64,000 nucleotides of DNA from Phanerodontia chrysosporium (lineage: Eukaryota; Basidiomycota; Agaricomycetes; Polyporales; Phanerochaetaceae). Position 1 is the stretch's first letter, and each line of letters opens with the position of its first letter. Below the pieces are notes generated by a model. The model saw only the letters and a list, made by a program, of their open reading frames with translations, was not told the DNA's origin and did no database searches. Location: assembly GCA_001910725.1 (NCBI GenBank), contig MJGA01000003.1, forward strand, positions 744,001 through 808,000, given 5' to 3'. Positions 33,187 through 44,672 of this stretch are shown here, one piece after another. The position numbers and the translations under genes were made by a program.

Positions 33187-34466
33187 ATGTCCTCAGGCGA
33201 CATCGCACTCGCGGTTGTGGACGACCAGAGCCCTCGGGTCGCGTACGCTGGCGACTGGTTCCGAAACGGCATTGAGGGCGCATGGAACTCCACCCTAAGC
33301 GGGACTGAGACAGCGAACTCGAGTGCTACCCTAAAATTCCGAGGTGCGTTATAGTACTACGATACTCATGTACTAAATATCCTTACCGAGTCGATAGGAA
33401 ACAGGGTCGCAGTGTATGGTGCCGTCCTATATACGGAGGACCAAGGACCACCACAATCCTCCTACGCCCTTGATGACGGTACACCATCCCTGTGGATTCC
33501 CTCCACAGACGACAACAATACATTTGCGACCTTCTTTGTGTCTCCACTGCTGGCGGATGGAGACCACACGCTCACGATAGAGCTGCTCTCCCACGGATCA
33601 CCATTATACCTCGATTATTTTCTCTACAACATGTCCGAGTCCATGCTGGCCTCCGCCACAGTTGCCCCGCCGTCAATGAGGCCAACAATCGTCACTACCA
33701 TCATTAGAGCTCCTACCTCTGTGGCAATGGCTGCAGAAAGCGGCGGATCGTCCCTGCCAGTGGGCCCCATCGTTGGAGGCGTTGTCGGAGGCGTGGCGGT
33801 GCTAGTGGCCGCGCTTCTGGCTGTATACTTCCTCTACTGGGTCCCGACGCGTAACAGGGCCTCCTACTACTACCATACAACATCCACGGAAGACTGGGAT
33901 CATACAGGTACGTAAACCGACGCCCTAGGCCCTGCGAGCTAAATGGAGAACGAAGGTACTTTGCAGACACAAAACCGCTGTTCCTGGGTTCTGCGGCCGC
34001 CCCGCACACACGTCAATCAAGCGTTTCCGTGGCGTCCACGGTAACAGCATACCCCCCGCCTCCTCCCTCCGCCAGCTCCATCTCCGTTTACTCCACGCAC
34101 ACAGCCGACTCGCGACAGCCCAGCATCTCCGCGATCTCGCGACCCCCGCTGGAGCGGCACGACACGGTGCTCACGAGCCCAAGCGAGTACTCCTCGTACA
34201 CCGAGACGGACACGCTGTCGCGCGCAGGCTCGGCTGCTGCTGGCCCGTCGACGCCCCCGCTTGTGCTCGCGAACACCGCGCCGCTGCGCATTGCACCGCG
34301 GCCGCGCAAGGCCGCGGAGGCAGGAGCCCGCACCTCGTCCGCCGAGTCGGTGCACCAGCACACAGACTCGGGCTACCGTTTTGATGCTGCCGGGCCCTCG
34401 CGCTCACAGCCTCCTCCGCAGGCTGATCATCCGGACGAGCTTCCGCCTGTGTACTCAGAGTCGTGA
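33187..34466 (+). CDS. single-pass membrane protein with lectin-like ectodomain
   Basis: Three exons, about 380 residues. The start MSSGDIALAVVDDQSPRVAY has no strong signal peptide, so a longer upstream start is possible. The ectodomain reads YAGDWFRNGIEGAWNSTLSG, then GNRVAVYGAVLYTEDQG, YALDDGTPSLWIPSTDDNNT and HTLTIELLSHGSPLYLDYFL: a beta-sandwich layout resembling carbohydrate-binding modules that is very common in basidiomycete surface proteins. A helix GPIVGGVVGGVAVLVAALLA and VYFLYW crosses the membrane. The tail of about 200 residues is Ser/Pro-rich and ends HPDELPPVYSES, a PPxY-like motif for Nedd4/Rsp5 ligases. Likely role: cell-wall sensing or adhesion (inference). Confidence 0.78.
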
Positions 34467-35250
34467 TCATCGACGCGCCCGCAAGTGTCTCAGCGATCCG
34501 TTCTCCAGCCGAGAGGCCCTCGCGGCGCGTTTACTTACGCGTCGTCAGCGTGCTAAACATATCTATTCCCTCGTTGTAATATCGTCATCCCTGCTGCCTT
34601 CACTTGTATTATTCCTGCCATCCATCATCGACACGTTGCACATGTTATCTGGACGTTGGCTGTACGGACCTTTGCCGGACACGAACCTTACGAGAGAGAA
34701 CGTTTTTCCACTACTTATTTACGAAACATAACGCGCATAGAATTCGCATTTTGGGGAATCGTAATGCGAACAAAGTATGTACACAACGAAGAGCAAGGGC
34801 AATCGAAGGGGCGCAAAGCAAGTGGTAAAGCTATTCACAAGTAACAAAGCGACAGCTACGGCAATGCAAAGTCGAAATGGGTAAGGGTATGCTGAATTGA
34901 AGATGGATGCGAAGATGCCAATGTTATTATAACAGAAGATTGCAGGTTGGGGTCTAGGAGGTGGAGATGCTGGTTGTACGACGTGGGATTAGATGTAGGA
35001 GATGTTCGAGTTCGTTGTTGTGCAATGGGTACAGATGCGAGGCGATGGCGAAAACGATACAGTCTGTTGGCAAATGTCCACCGACAGTCGGTATTAAGAT
35101 AATGACAGTCCGCTTCGGGGTCGTGCAGGAGGGTCGTAAGTTCGTGAAGATCATAAGGCATAGTGACGTCGGACTGGGAGGCGCATATGGAGGCGACGGA
35201 ACTTGAGCCGGGCGAACTTCGAGGCCTTGAACGGCGTGGCGAGGGCGCTG
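34467..35250. other. convergent 3' region
   Basis: 784 bases between two converging genes. Partly AT-rich at 34550-34760. The minus-strand open frame here shows no domain and is taken as chance, or as 3' UTR of the gene at 35251. Confidence 0.4.
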
Positions 35251-36644
35251 TTATGGCTTCTTGCCGGTAAACCACGACAACCCCACGCTCCCAACACCGT
35301 TGATATGGACTCTGGCATGCAAGCGGCAGACCTTTACTGACGTCAGCGGGACATCACCTCGCACGAACACAACTCACTGTATCGGCAACTTCGGCTCGTC
35401 GAAAGTCTACATGTAGGTCTCCATTGGGGACGCGGGTAATTTGGTTCAGTTCGCCAAAGGACTGCAAGATATGGGTTAATGCGGAGTGCGGTGTATGCGG
35501 GTGCGACCTACTTCACACCACATCCGCACATGTTCGTACCGACGCTGGTCGCCAGGAGGAATGCCACTGATGACAAGTTTTCGCTTTCTCTTACGCTTTT
35601 GCCCAGGAAGAATGGCAGGTGTAGCAGATCCCACAGAGCTGCGCAGAGGGAGTGGAATTCTCACGGATCCCGACTTCTCGTGTTCACGAGCGATGGTCTT
35701 TGTAGACTCTGGTGGGTCATTCATGTGGGAAGCGTCTGTGGGCAAGGACCAGAGGGACGGCGCAGGGTTGAAGATCATAGACGGTGTGTGGACGCGTTTG
35801 CTTGGCCGGTATTGTGAGGTGCTCGCACTGTCGAGGGAAGTCCTAGTACGTACTGCCTCGGAGGAGCGGCTGAAAGAGGATGAGGTGCTCGGGCGTGGAC
35901 GAGAGCCCTCATCCACGACGCTATCCGAGGCAGACTGGAAGTGGCTCATGATGCCTGCAGGCCTGAACCTCCATGTTGAGACGGACGGTGATGACGAAAG
36001 TTCAGAGACTTCGGAAGTGGTGTCCCCCTTGGAGCGTTGTGAGAAGATAGTGTTCGTAAAGCTAGAAGTACGTGTATGCGCCGCGGGGCGCTGGAAGATC
36101 GAGGAGCGGACTGGGCTGGGCTCGCGGACGGTGGTGGTGGTGGTCGAAGTCGAGATGCGGCGGTTTTGGGTGAGGGTCTTGGCAAAGTTCCGCAGCGGCT
36201 GGGGCGTGGTGAAGGTGATCGCGCCTTGTCGGTTTTTGCGTGGTGTGGGGGGCGAGGTCGAGAGGTCGACGACAGCCTGCCCGCGCTAGCGCGTGATTGG
36301 TTGAGGTCTGGGAAAACGCGTGACGGTCACGGCACGACACTCACCTGCGCGTTGTCAGAGCGTCGGGCGTCCCCCTCGACGAACACGAAGCCATCGTCGA
36401 GCATCACGGCGTCCTCGCCATCGAGGGAGGGGCGCTGCACGGCGAGCTCGGGGGCAGCCCGCCATTGCTGGCCCTCTGGGGCGACGACGGGGGCAAGTAT
36501 GGCGTCTAACGCGCCCTCCGCGGATTCGCCGGCCGAGTGACGCTTCTGCTGGTCCTGTACCCAACGCTGGATGCGGCTGGAGCTGCGACGGAGGGGGCGG
36601 AAGGAGAAGCGCTGCGCAGATGCGGGGAGGTCGCTGGAGAGCAT
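35251..36644 (-). CDS. hypothetical protein with RRM-like C-terminus
   Basis: Four exons, about 390 residues, joined in one frame. Exon 1 starts MLSSDLPASAQRFSFRPLRR and includes ALDAILAPVVAPEGQQWRAA. The donor after DNAQ joins AVVDLSTSPPTPRKN, then a long Ser/Thr/Arg-rich linker (SSIFQRPAAHTRTSSFTNTI) and a basic patch GQKRKRKRKL. The C-terminus looks like one small RRM-type fold: LVISGIPPGDQRRYEHVRMW, FGELNQITRVPNGDLHVDF, RRAEVADTVCRLHARVHING and VGSVGLSWFTGKKP. An RRM at the extreme C-terminus after a disordered basic linker suggests a nuclear RNA-binding factor. I do not recognise the orthologue. A start at 36716 would lengthen the protein slightly. Confidence 0.65.
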
Positions 36645-37661
36645 GGCGGGTGGAGGGGACGGCTGGGAGGGGACTTGTATTTGGATTGGATGAGGCGCGG
36701 TGTTCTGAGTGATCAATGGGATGCACGCCGCTTACCTTGCGCTGTGGTGCCAGCCCCGGTGACGCTGCGGTCTATACACTCGAGTGGAGCTGCTGCCGTC
36801 GGAAGAGTGAGCGGCATTGCCATCGTAGAGTCCTGGAATCGTTGCGGGCGCGGGTCGTGAAGGGTCGTCTCGGTCGTGCAAAAGTCTTATTAGAGAAACG
36901 GTCGCAATTCAGCAGGCGGATATCATTTGCGGCAGCGGTGACGGAGAGCGGGGGAACGGGAAGGAGGGAAAAGGAGGAGCGTTATGAGTCCTTTTCAGGG
37001 GAGATTACGGCCAGAGGAGAAAAGAAAACATGGACCAAGTCGACGTATCCCGGATATCGTCCGCCGGGAAACGTGTTGGTCTATACCCGAATCGATAGAT
37101 ACGCTTAGCTGCTGCACACTTCCCACGCCTCCCGTGCCCAATCATAGCACAGACGATGCCGCCTCTTGTTCACTTTCGGGCGACGTACAAAACACGACAT
37201 GGTCATGGCCTCATGCCGCCCCTTCCAGTGCACACTCTTCCCCCATGACCGCCTCGTGCTCCTCCAGGCTCGCCGCGTCGCATTCTTACTGGCCCTGCCC
37301 ATCTTATCGAGAACCCCACTCCGGGCGCTCACAGAGAGGAACAGCGGCTCTGCGCAGGGATACCGTCTGAAACAGCCGTCTCCAGAGCGCGCGGACATCT
37401 AGAAAACCGGCCATCCACGCTGTCTCGATGCACGGTCTCAGCAGTGGCCAGGTGCTGAGTCGCTGTCTGTTCGTACCGAAACCAAGGGTCCAGAAAGCTT
37501 GAGAGGTTACAACACACGTGCGAGAGCGTAGGAATGTGGGGTATAATACGTAAGGCTACAGCGTATCTGGAATACACAATAGTGCATAAGCCAATGTCAA
37601 CAAAACATGACTGCAAACCACATACCTGGTACACAATTTTGATTCATAAAAGCAGCTGGCA
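36645..37661. other. intergenic
   Basis: 1 kb between the start of the RRM-like gene and the end of CFD1, both on the minus strand. GC-rich promoter on the left, AT-rich 3' flank on the right. No gene supported. Confidence 0.4.
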
Positions 37662-38606
37662 TCATGCCTCCTTCTCGCCCAGCGTCCGCACGATCTCCTC
37701 CACGATCTTTGCAAACAAAGGCGCCGTTGATGTCTTCTGGTATCGCCGTAATAACTCAAAAGGCTGGGCCTCTGCATCAGCAGCCGCATCCGACACATCC
37801 GCAGGCGCGGTCTCTGCGGCATCCAGCAGCGTGACCAGATCCGTGTCAACCGGCAGGCTCCCGAGGAACTTGAGGCCCTCCCGCCGGGCCATTTCCTGAC
37901 CGCCGCCCGTGGAGAAGACATTGCTAATCTCCCCGCAACACGGGCAGACGTACCCACTCATGTTCTCGATCAGGCCGAGGACAGGAAGCGAGACGGCGCG
38001 AGTGAAGGAAAGACACTTCATGGCGTCAAGCAGCGCGACCGCCTGCGGCGTCGTCACGATGACCGCAGACAGACGCGAGGCCACAGGGCCATGTGCTCCA
38101 TCAGCGAGAGGTGTTCGTCCGAGGTGCCTAATAGTATCCTCGGTCAGGGCAAGCGTCACATGAGAAAGCCTAGCCCGCGCACCTGGAGGCGTATCTATAA
38201 CCAAATAGTCCAGCTCTCCCCATCGCACGTCGCTCAAGAACTGCCTGATCATAGCGTTCTTCTTGGGCCCCCTCCACACCACCGAGTCTTCTTTCTTCTT
38301 GAGCAGGAAGCCCACGCTCATGCACGCGAGGCGCGCCTCGGATCCGTCGGCGTACACTGGGACCCACCCGTCGCTGCTTTGGTGTACCGGGTGGCCATCG
38401 AGACCCAGCATACGTGGTATTGAGGGACCAGTCAGATCTACGTCTAGGATGCCGACCCTAGCGGTGGGGGACGAGTTTCGCAGGGAGAGCGCAAGCTGTG
38501 TTGAGACGGATGACTTGCCGACTCCTCCCTTTCCGGAGCATACAACAATGATGTGTTTGACATGTTGTAGGCGACGTGAAACTGGTGTTTCTGCTGTGGC
38601 AGCCAT
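37662..38606 (-). CDS. CFD1: cytosolic Fe-S cluster assembly P-loop ATPase Cfd1
   Basis: Scaffold ATPase that with Nbp35 builds [4Fe-4S] clusters for cytosolic and nuclear proteins such as DNA polymerases. MRP/NBP35 family, about 295 residues. Deviant Walker A in IIVVCSGKGGVGKSSVSTQL, switch GILDVDLTGPSIPRMLG, DYLVIDTPPG then TSDEHLSLMEHM, and the cluster-binding pair in MSGYVCPCCGE. There is no N-terminal ferredoxin-like cysteine cluster, which separates it from Nbp35. An intron of 55 bases lies after IDTPPG. After the intron one base is missing at 38086-38088 (GGG on the plus strand): with it, MEHM joins VASRLSAVIVTTPQ. Because of this pair, the unspliced frame also stays open. Confidence 0.92.
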   Translation of the reverse strand: MAATAETPVSRRLQHVKHIIVVCSGKGGVGKSSVSTQLALSLRNSSPTARVGILDVDLTGPSIPRMLGLDGHPVHQSSDGWVPVYADGSEARLACMSVGFLLKKKEDSVVWRGPKKNAMIRQFLSDVRWGELDYLVIDTPPGARARLSHVTLALTEDTIRHLGRTPLADGAHGPVASRLSAVIVTTPQAVALLDAMKCLSFTRAVSLPVLGLIENMSGYVCPCCGEISNVFSTGGGQEMARREGLKFLGSLPVDTDLVTLLDAAETAPADVSDAAADAEAQPFELLRRYQKTSTAPLFAKIVEEIVRTLGEKEA

Positions 38607-38995
38607 CGTAGACGAGAGTGAGCTACAAAGCGTACAAGACCTCGACTGAAGATGACAAACCTGTTGGGTGTTGCTTACGATGGTGCAAAGCGCGTGTAAT
38701 CTGGCCCTGAATTTAGGGTTAGGGTTCGAGCGAACTGTCATTCACTCTTCGCCCATCGAGCAGGTGAGGACTCTCTGACCATCGAAAGGGTACACTATTC
38801 ATCGGGAGCCATCATACCATACAGGGGATAAATTATATGCGAGTACATCCATAATCGAGGAAGTTGCGAAGCACTGGCTACTCTCGCGGCGCAGATGATG
38901 TGGATCCTGTTGTCTAGTCGTATCCGACAAGCAATGAGGCAGTTTCTTTGATTTTTGTCTGCGTGCCATTGCCGGGTATAGGCAACGGAGTACAG
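38607..38995. other. intergenic with TTAGGG pair
   Basis: Promoter of CFD1 and 3' flank of the RFC gene. It carries two adjoining TTAGGG units at 38713-38726. Confidence 0.5.
38713..38726 (+). promoter_or_regulatory. TTAGGGTTAGGGTT, telomere-type double motif
   Basis: Two exact telomere repeats about 107 bases before the CFD1 ATG. In yeasts TTAGGG in promoters is bound by Tbf1. Here it could be a promoter element or a fossil of telomeric insertion. Confidence 0.4.
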
Positions 38996-40385
38996 TTAGA
39001 CTTTGAAAAGCTCCGGTTTGAGATTCCTGTCAATCGCGTTGTCAGGGACGGGACGGCGTATTTTCTCTGGCGATAGACATACATTTTACAGAGCCTCGCC
39101 ATGAGCCCTCCGAGCTGGATTAGCGTGCCAACGCCCTCCAATATGCGCATATGTGTGAAGCCGATCTCCTACAGAAGGCAGCCATCTGTCAGTACAGGGC
39201 TCATCTCCGGAATGGAAGCACGGACCTTGATATATTCGAGTTTTGTATATTCTGGCATCCTGGATTCGCTGTCAACATATATATCATCTGCTGCGGGCAA
39301 AACGGAAACGTACTCGTCAAAGGCCTTTACGACGCGGAAAATGGTGACCACGATGTCCACAGCGCTGTAGCCATTGTTCCACAGCTCGTTGAGTTTTTCC
39401 ATCGCGCCGTCAATGTCGCCCTTGATGCACGCCCGAATCATGGCTTGCACAACGACAGGGTGTGGCTGATCGCAGACTTTGAAGACGTTGTCTGCTGACA
39501 CGAAACCGAAGCCCGACCATGTTGATTGCAGATTGTTGATGGCTTGCCGCATGTCACCCTCTGCAGTGAAGATGAGGGCTGCGAGTCCATCGTCGTTGTA
39601 TTTGACCTGACCAGCATAAGCTTCGGCTCATCGTTGCATTTGGTAGCGAGACTTACTCCTTCTTCGTGACATATAGCTAGCAGCCGCTCTAGGATCTCTT
39701 TGTCCCGCAGCTTTGCGTATCGCAGTATAGCGCAACGGCTTTGTATGGGCTCAATGATCTTGTTGGACATGTTACACGCTAGCGCAAACCGCGTGGTGTT
39801 CGAATAAATCTCCATGGTTCTCCGCAGTGCTTGCTGTGCTCCGGGTGTCATGCTGTCAGCTTCATCCAGGATGACTATCTTGTGGCGGCCGGGCGGAAGC
39901 GTTACTTTCTTCTGTGCGAACGCCTTGATCTTGTTTCGTACCACGTCGATACCTCTGAGCAGAGTAAGACGTCAATTACATAAAAGATGTAGGCTGCATA
40001 CCGTTCATCGGAAGCATTGAGCTCGAGAACTCCCTCCTTGTACGCGTCTCCCAGGAGCTGATGGGCCAAGCAGTGTATGCTCGTAGTTTTACCAATGCCG
40101 GGAAGGCCCTGTACGCGTTCATCAGCTCATGTAACAAATCACTATCATTGATACGCACCGACAGGATGATATGTGGACAGTTTCCATCCCGCGCAATGAC
40201 TTTCAAGCGTTCAACGGTCTCCGAGTTGCCCACGATGTCGTCAAGTTTCTGCGGCCTGTACTTCTCGACCCTATTCGGGCGTCAGCGGAGTCCTTGAACT
40301 ACACAAGAAGTACATACCATGGTAACTCGTATGGCAAGGAGGACGCGGTACCATTTGCAGGAGCTTTGCCCTTGTCTGTGGACAT
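38996..40385 (-). CDS. replication factor C small subunit (human RFC2 / yeast Rfc4)
   Basis: AAA+ clamp-loader subunit that helps open and load PCNA at primer ends. Multi-exon, about 350 residues. Start [20 protein letters not shown], then [18 protein letters not shown], Walker [61 protein letters not shown] (Walker B), the SRC arginine finger in [14 protein letters not shown], sensor region [14 protein letters not shown] and the RFC collar up to NLKPELFKV. The sequence between collar helices identifies it as the RFC2/Rfc4 branch. A lysine-poor Walker A (GLPGIGKTT) is normal. Frames are sound. Upstream there is a triple ACGCG cluster. Confidence 0.93.
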
Positions 40386-40427
40386 AGTGGTCTGTGTCTA
40401 ACGTTGATGGCGCGCGTCTAATGTTCG

Positions 40428-40442
40428 ACGCGACGCGACGCG
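40428..40442 (-). promoter_or_regulatory. triple ACGCG cluster upstream of RFC
   Basis: Three head-to-tail ACGCG pentamers in 15 bases, 43 bases before the RFC ATG. ACGCG is the core of the MCB element bound by Swi6/Mbp1-type MBF at replication genes in ascomycetes. Confidence 0.5.
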
Positions 40443-40598
40443 CTCTCACAGCGCTTGTCAAACACTATCCGAGGGACCAGTGGAAATAAGACTCTAATTA
40501 CTCATGTTAAGGACGACGCATACAGAATACACCAATACGAGAGATGGTATATAATCAGACATTCATTCTTATCTTACATTCCCGTATACTCCTTGCCA

Positions 40599-42647
40599 TT
40601 ACCAGTGAGATCCAGCTCTGTGGGCAGTCTCAGGCTCCTCGTCATCGTCGACCGGGTCAGCAAAGGGATCTTCTTCGTCTAGCAGACCCTGATGGGTGTC
40701 GTTCCGGACGTCTGGGTCCTCGGTCGATGAATTTGTGTCATAACCATGTGGGCGGGACGATGAAGTCGATGCACGATTGTGATTATGCGTCTCCTCGTCC
40801 GAGGACTCATACTCACTGAAGTCGGAGAGCGAGCCTCGACGATAGGAATAATCGTCGTCCTGGTCACGGGCAGTTGTTGGGCGGATTGGCGGCGGGAGGT
40901 TACTGCTGTGTAGTGATGAGAGCAGCGATGGTACAATAAACGATAATGACTTACTTCTTCTCATTGCCTAAGGCACCGAAGCTGAGATCCTGCAGGTCGG
41001 GATGCACATTGCTGGATGACCGGCTGTGAGAGTAAGGATCATTGTCCTCCGCCCTCGCTTTGCCGTTCTGGCCAGATGCACGTCCGATCGACCGCTGGAC
41101 TGCCGCACGTTGCTTCTCTTGCAGTCTTCCGAGCTCAGAGTCCTGGATTTTTACAGCAGCTAGGCTAGTCTGTACATCCTTGACATCTTGCTCAGATACT
41201 GTAGGCTTCGACAGCTACGTGGAGATGTCAGACATGCCATGAGGAAACCACAAAATGCGTACAGTATCGTAAGTTTCCAATGCAGCGATGATGCGGTCGT
41301 TGGTCTCAATGAGTGTGCCGATCATTTCTTCGTTCTCCACAAGCTGCTGCAGTTTCAACAAATAACTCTTTGACCGGTTAGAATCGCACTGACCTGGACG
41401 TAGCGCACGATTTGTTTGCGAGCAACCTTAGCCTTTTCTAAACATTCTTGCACGCGTTCATTTGTGATCAAGCTGTCGTGCTCAGTGTTGACAAGCTGTC
41501 AGACCGAGTGAGGCTCGCTTCTCATCGAGAAGCATTTCTACGGCTTACAGTGATTGCATTGACGAGGTTGTTAGCAGCAGTGCTCGCGTTGGCGATAGCA
41601 GTCAGAATTTGCGGTTTTTCCTGCAGTCCCACTTCAGCACAGCACGGATGGCCAGAATTCTACACGGACCTCATCGTAGTTGAAGGCCTTCCTCTTGGCC
41701 TTTGTCTCTTTGCCTTGCTTTACGCGTCGCCTCTGCTCTTCCTCGATCCTCCTCAAACGCATCTTATCTGCTTCCCTCTGTTCTTTCGCCTTGCGCTTGG
41801 CTTCCTTCCGCTCTTCTTCCTTGAGCCGCCTAGCTTCGGCCTCGCTCTTGTCGAGAGAGAAACCGTCATCATCCAGGGAAGGCCTGGCTGGTGGTGCACG
41901 GGGAGCAGGCCGGGCAGGTCTGATTTGGTTGAAGAGGTTCGCGACGAGAGACATAGAGGGGTCATCCTTGAACTCAGCATTCCACGACGCTAGCACCGCG
42001 AGCAGCTTCTTCTTAACTTTGGGATCGGTGCCCGAATCGGTACCGAGCGTCTTTATGGCATCGGTGAGCTGGCTGTCGGCAAAGGACGCTGCGAAGAAGC
42101 GTTCAGACGACGAGCGAAGTTGCAGGACCTAACAACACGGACTTTGGAACTTGTGCCCCCCGTTCTCGACGAGGGCTTTGAGGATCTAAGACGCCCGGTC
42201 ATCAGACACCGATGGGCAGTGTGGCAAAGGGCGGAGACGCACCACCAGTGCCCTGTACTGCTGGTGACTGTCTCCATGCTTCAGCTTCTTGCGAATTGCA
42301 CGTGAGGCCTCAGCGGGACTAAAGGGAGGAGCCCAGTAAGAGCTCTGTGCAGCATGTCATTGTTTGCGGCTTACCCAGTGCTCTGGATGTTGATGGAATC
42401 GACGAGTTCCGGGATACTGAAGAAAGCATTTATGGAAGATACTCCAGGTCTTCACACAGTTGACGTACCCATCGTATGCTTCATCCGCAGTGCCTGGCGC
42501 AGTCAGGATTTCCACCCATTCCGTAATGGACGACTAGCGAAATGCGATCAGGAACTGATTGTGCCGACAACGACGGCCAAGTCGTACATGGGGTTTTTCG
42601 CGGTTGAAGGCAGAGTACGCCTGCTTAGCGAAACTAATCGCGGACAT
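40599..42647 (-). CDS. VHS-GAT domain protein, LSB5-like
   Basis: Endosome/actin adaptor related to yeast Lsb5 and metazoan TOM1/GGA. About twelve exons. N-terminal VHS domain: MSAISFAKQAYSAFNREKPH, SSITEWVEILTAPGTADEAY, IPELVDSINIQSTGPAEASR, AIRKKLKHGDSHQQYRAL, ILKALVENGGHKFQ-TSFADS and TDAIKTLGTDSGTDPKVKKK. A charged coiled coil follows (RRLKEEERKEAKRKAKEQRE). GAT-like helices: EKPQILTAIANASTAANNLV and CLEKAKVARKQIVRYVQ, then LVENEEMIGTLIETNDRIIA. The C-terminal tail is acidic, Ser-rich and includes EEDPFADPVDDDEE, with a DPF motif that could bind adaptor ears. No frame breaks once splices are applied. Confidence 0.87.
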
Positions 42648-42962
42648 GGTGAGGGGAGAGATGAAAGGAGCGGAGAGGAAGAGGCACAAGGGGCCCGATT
42701 GAGGATAACTCCACCTGAATGCACACTTGTGCTTTGATCAAAGACCCAGGGCCGAAGGCGCAACTGCGCTTATACACATGACGTACTATGCACTGTGCAC
42801 ACTGCATCCACAACCCTGAAGAAAAATCCAAACATGCGCAGGCTGAGGCTATGTCAAAGCAGGGGGCACTACACGCGGACGCGCGCAATAAACAAAGTGC
42901 CTACAGAACCCCTGAAACAGAAGGGAGTAATTAAACGTCGATCCAGCCGCATGGTGTCTCGA
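42648..42962. other. intergenic
   Basis: Promoter of LSB5 and 3' flank of UTP11, both minus strand. Nothing else seen. Confidence 0.45.
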
Positions 42963-44107
42963 CTATCGCTTCCTCTCTACCCGCCACTTGTATACCCGGG
43001 GCTTCCACAGCTTCTCGTCCACCTTCTTGGGCCGCCGCTCCTCGTCCTCCTCGTCCTCGTCGTTGTCGTCGTCAACCCTTTCCACACCTTGCAGCTTCTT
43101 GGCCGCGCCCTTCCCCATCAACGCCTTCTGCATTTGTAGCTCGCGCTCGGTGTAGCGTAAAAGCCGGTCACGATTCAGCCGAGCTGCCAACTCTTTCAGC
43201 AGCCTCGTTCTCCGATCCTACGACATATCTTGTCAGCTCTTGGACCGATAAGTGATCCTTGGTAACTTACCGTAGCTTCCTCTTGTCTCTTTTCCTCAGC
43301 AGCGGCAGCCGCGCTTTCTGCATCAGCTCTAGCTTTTCCCTTCTTACGCTTGTGATTCCCCGAGTCGTCCAGCAACTTCCACCCTAAGTCTGCATCGTCT
43401 TCTTCCACATCCATATCATCGCTGGCAAGTTGGGGCTTTGCTGGGGGAACGTATAATTTGCCTGTAGTTTTGGTGGTAAGCGCACGTAGTTGCCTCCAAT
43501 CGAAGATGAACGCACCTTCTTCTTCGTCGTCAGCAAAGATAATGTGTTTGCTTGTCGACTCGCGCCATTTGCGCTTCGTTTCAGAGCCACCAGCGAGGAT
43601 CCCTGCAGTTTGAAGCACCTCTAGCTCCTCCTCGTCCAGGTCTTCGTCTTCCCCCTCAATGAGGTCCGCCTTGAGGAGGTCAGCGAGCGCGGTCAGTTGT
43701 GCCTTCAGCTTGTCTATTTTCTACTTTGCAGCTATGAGCAGGACGCGTAGGTAGCAGCCAGCACAAGCACGCACCTTTTGATTCGAGAGCCTCATTGTCC
43801 TGATGTAATTTTCATCCTGCGACTTGAGGACTTTTACGACGTCCGTAGGCAGAGCCTCGTTCCCTCTGTCCTGGATGTGCACACCCTCCCGCGTCTTCTG
43901 CCTGATCATCCCAAAGTAGAACTCATCCTTGTTCCTCTCTGCTGCCTTCTGGCGGAGCCTGGTGAGTCTGTCCTGTTTGGAGTGGTAGTCGCGTGCTCGC
44001 AAGACATAATCTTTGTGCTTCTCGAGTATACCGAGCTTTGCGCGGTGGGCGAGCTGACCACGCTCCTTGTGGTTGCGCCGGTGGAGAGAATTGCGAAGAG
44101 ACGACAT
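42963..44107 (-). CDS. UTP11: U3 snoRNP-associated protein UTP11
   Basis: Component of the small-subunit processome that takes part in 18S rRNA processing in the nucleolus. Begins [20 protein letters not shown] and [20 protein letters not shown], the strongest family signature, then [40 protein letters not shown] and [20 protein letters not shown]. The middle is acidic ([18 protein letters not shown]), and the C-terminus is basic ([20 protein letters not shown]). Three exons, two small introns (in the K-I-D-K-L region and after EEAT). About 330 residues, usual for fungi. An upstream in-frame ATG at 44221 has no family similarity, so 44107 is preferred. Confidence 0.92.
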
Positions 44108-44672
44108 TTTGGTTGTCACCCGCGAGCCTGAGCAGAGGACGTGGCCGGGAGTGGAGAAGGAGCGAAGGTAAAATGAGAGAGGTGCCGAAGCGCCCGAACT
44201 GCACGTTCGATCGAACGCCACAACGGCGTTGCGAAACGTAGCCCCGGCACCGCGACACGGTTGAGCGCGATGGCGACATATCCTCAGTACTCACCGGATA
44301 TTCGGGACACAACTTCTTGTTGGATATGATACATCACACCTGCTGAATATGCAGCCATGGCAGACACCGTGCATAGCATATCTTGGCAAGTACGCGGTGT
44401 GCCAGCTTCCCCATACTCCGGCGTTAGAGTACAATGTCGAGAGCAAGCGTCAAGATAAACTGCATGCTGCGTTCCTATCTACTGTATGGCCAAAAGGATA
44501 AGGGTAATCGCGAAGCGGGAAATGCAGGAGGCTCATAGGGGTACATGGTTTGTCGAGTCCCAATAAACGTAGAAACGGAATCAGTAGAGTAGGGGGCTTA
44601 AAAGGGATTACACATGATAGCACAATATTACGATGAGAATCCAAGCGTGGCGGAAGGTGTGTCACACACTGA
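44108..44672. other. intergenic
   Basis: Promoter of UTP11 plus 3' flank of the FAR1-like gene. No gene or RNA supported. Confidence 0.4.

Noticed and set aside
34856..35275. Minus-strand 139-codon frame downstream of the RRM-like gene
   Set aside because: Its first codons overlap the last exon of that gene in another frame; the rest resembles 3' UTR.
38723..38733. GGTTCGAG word resembling a tRNA B box
   Set aside because: It does not extend to the B-box consensus, lacks a matching A box, and is explained by the TTAGGG pair.
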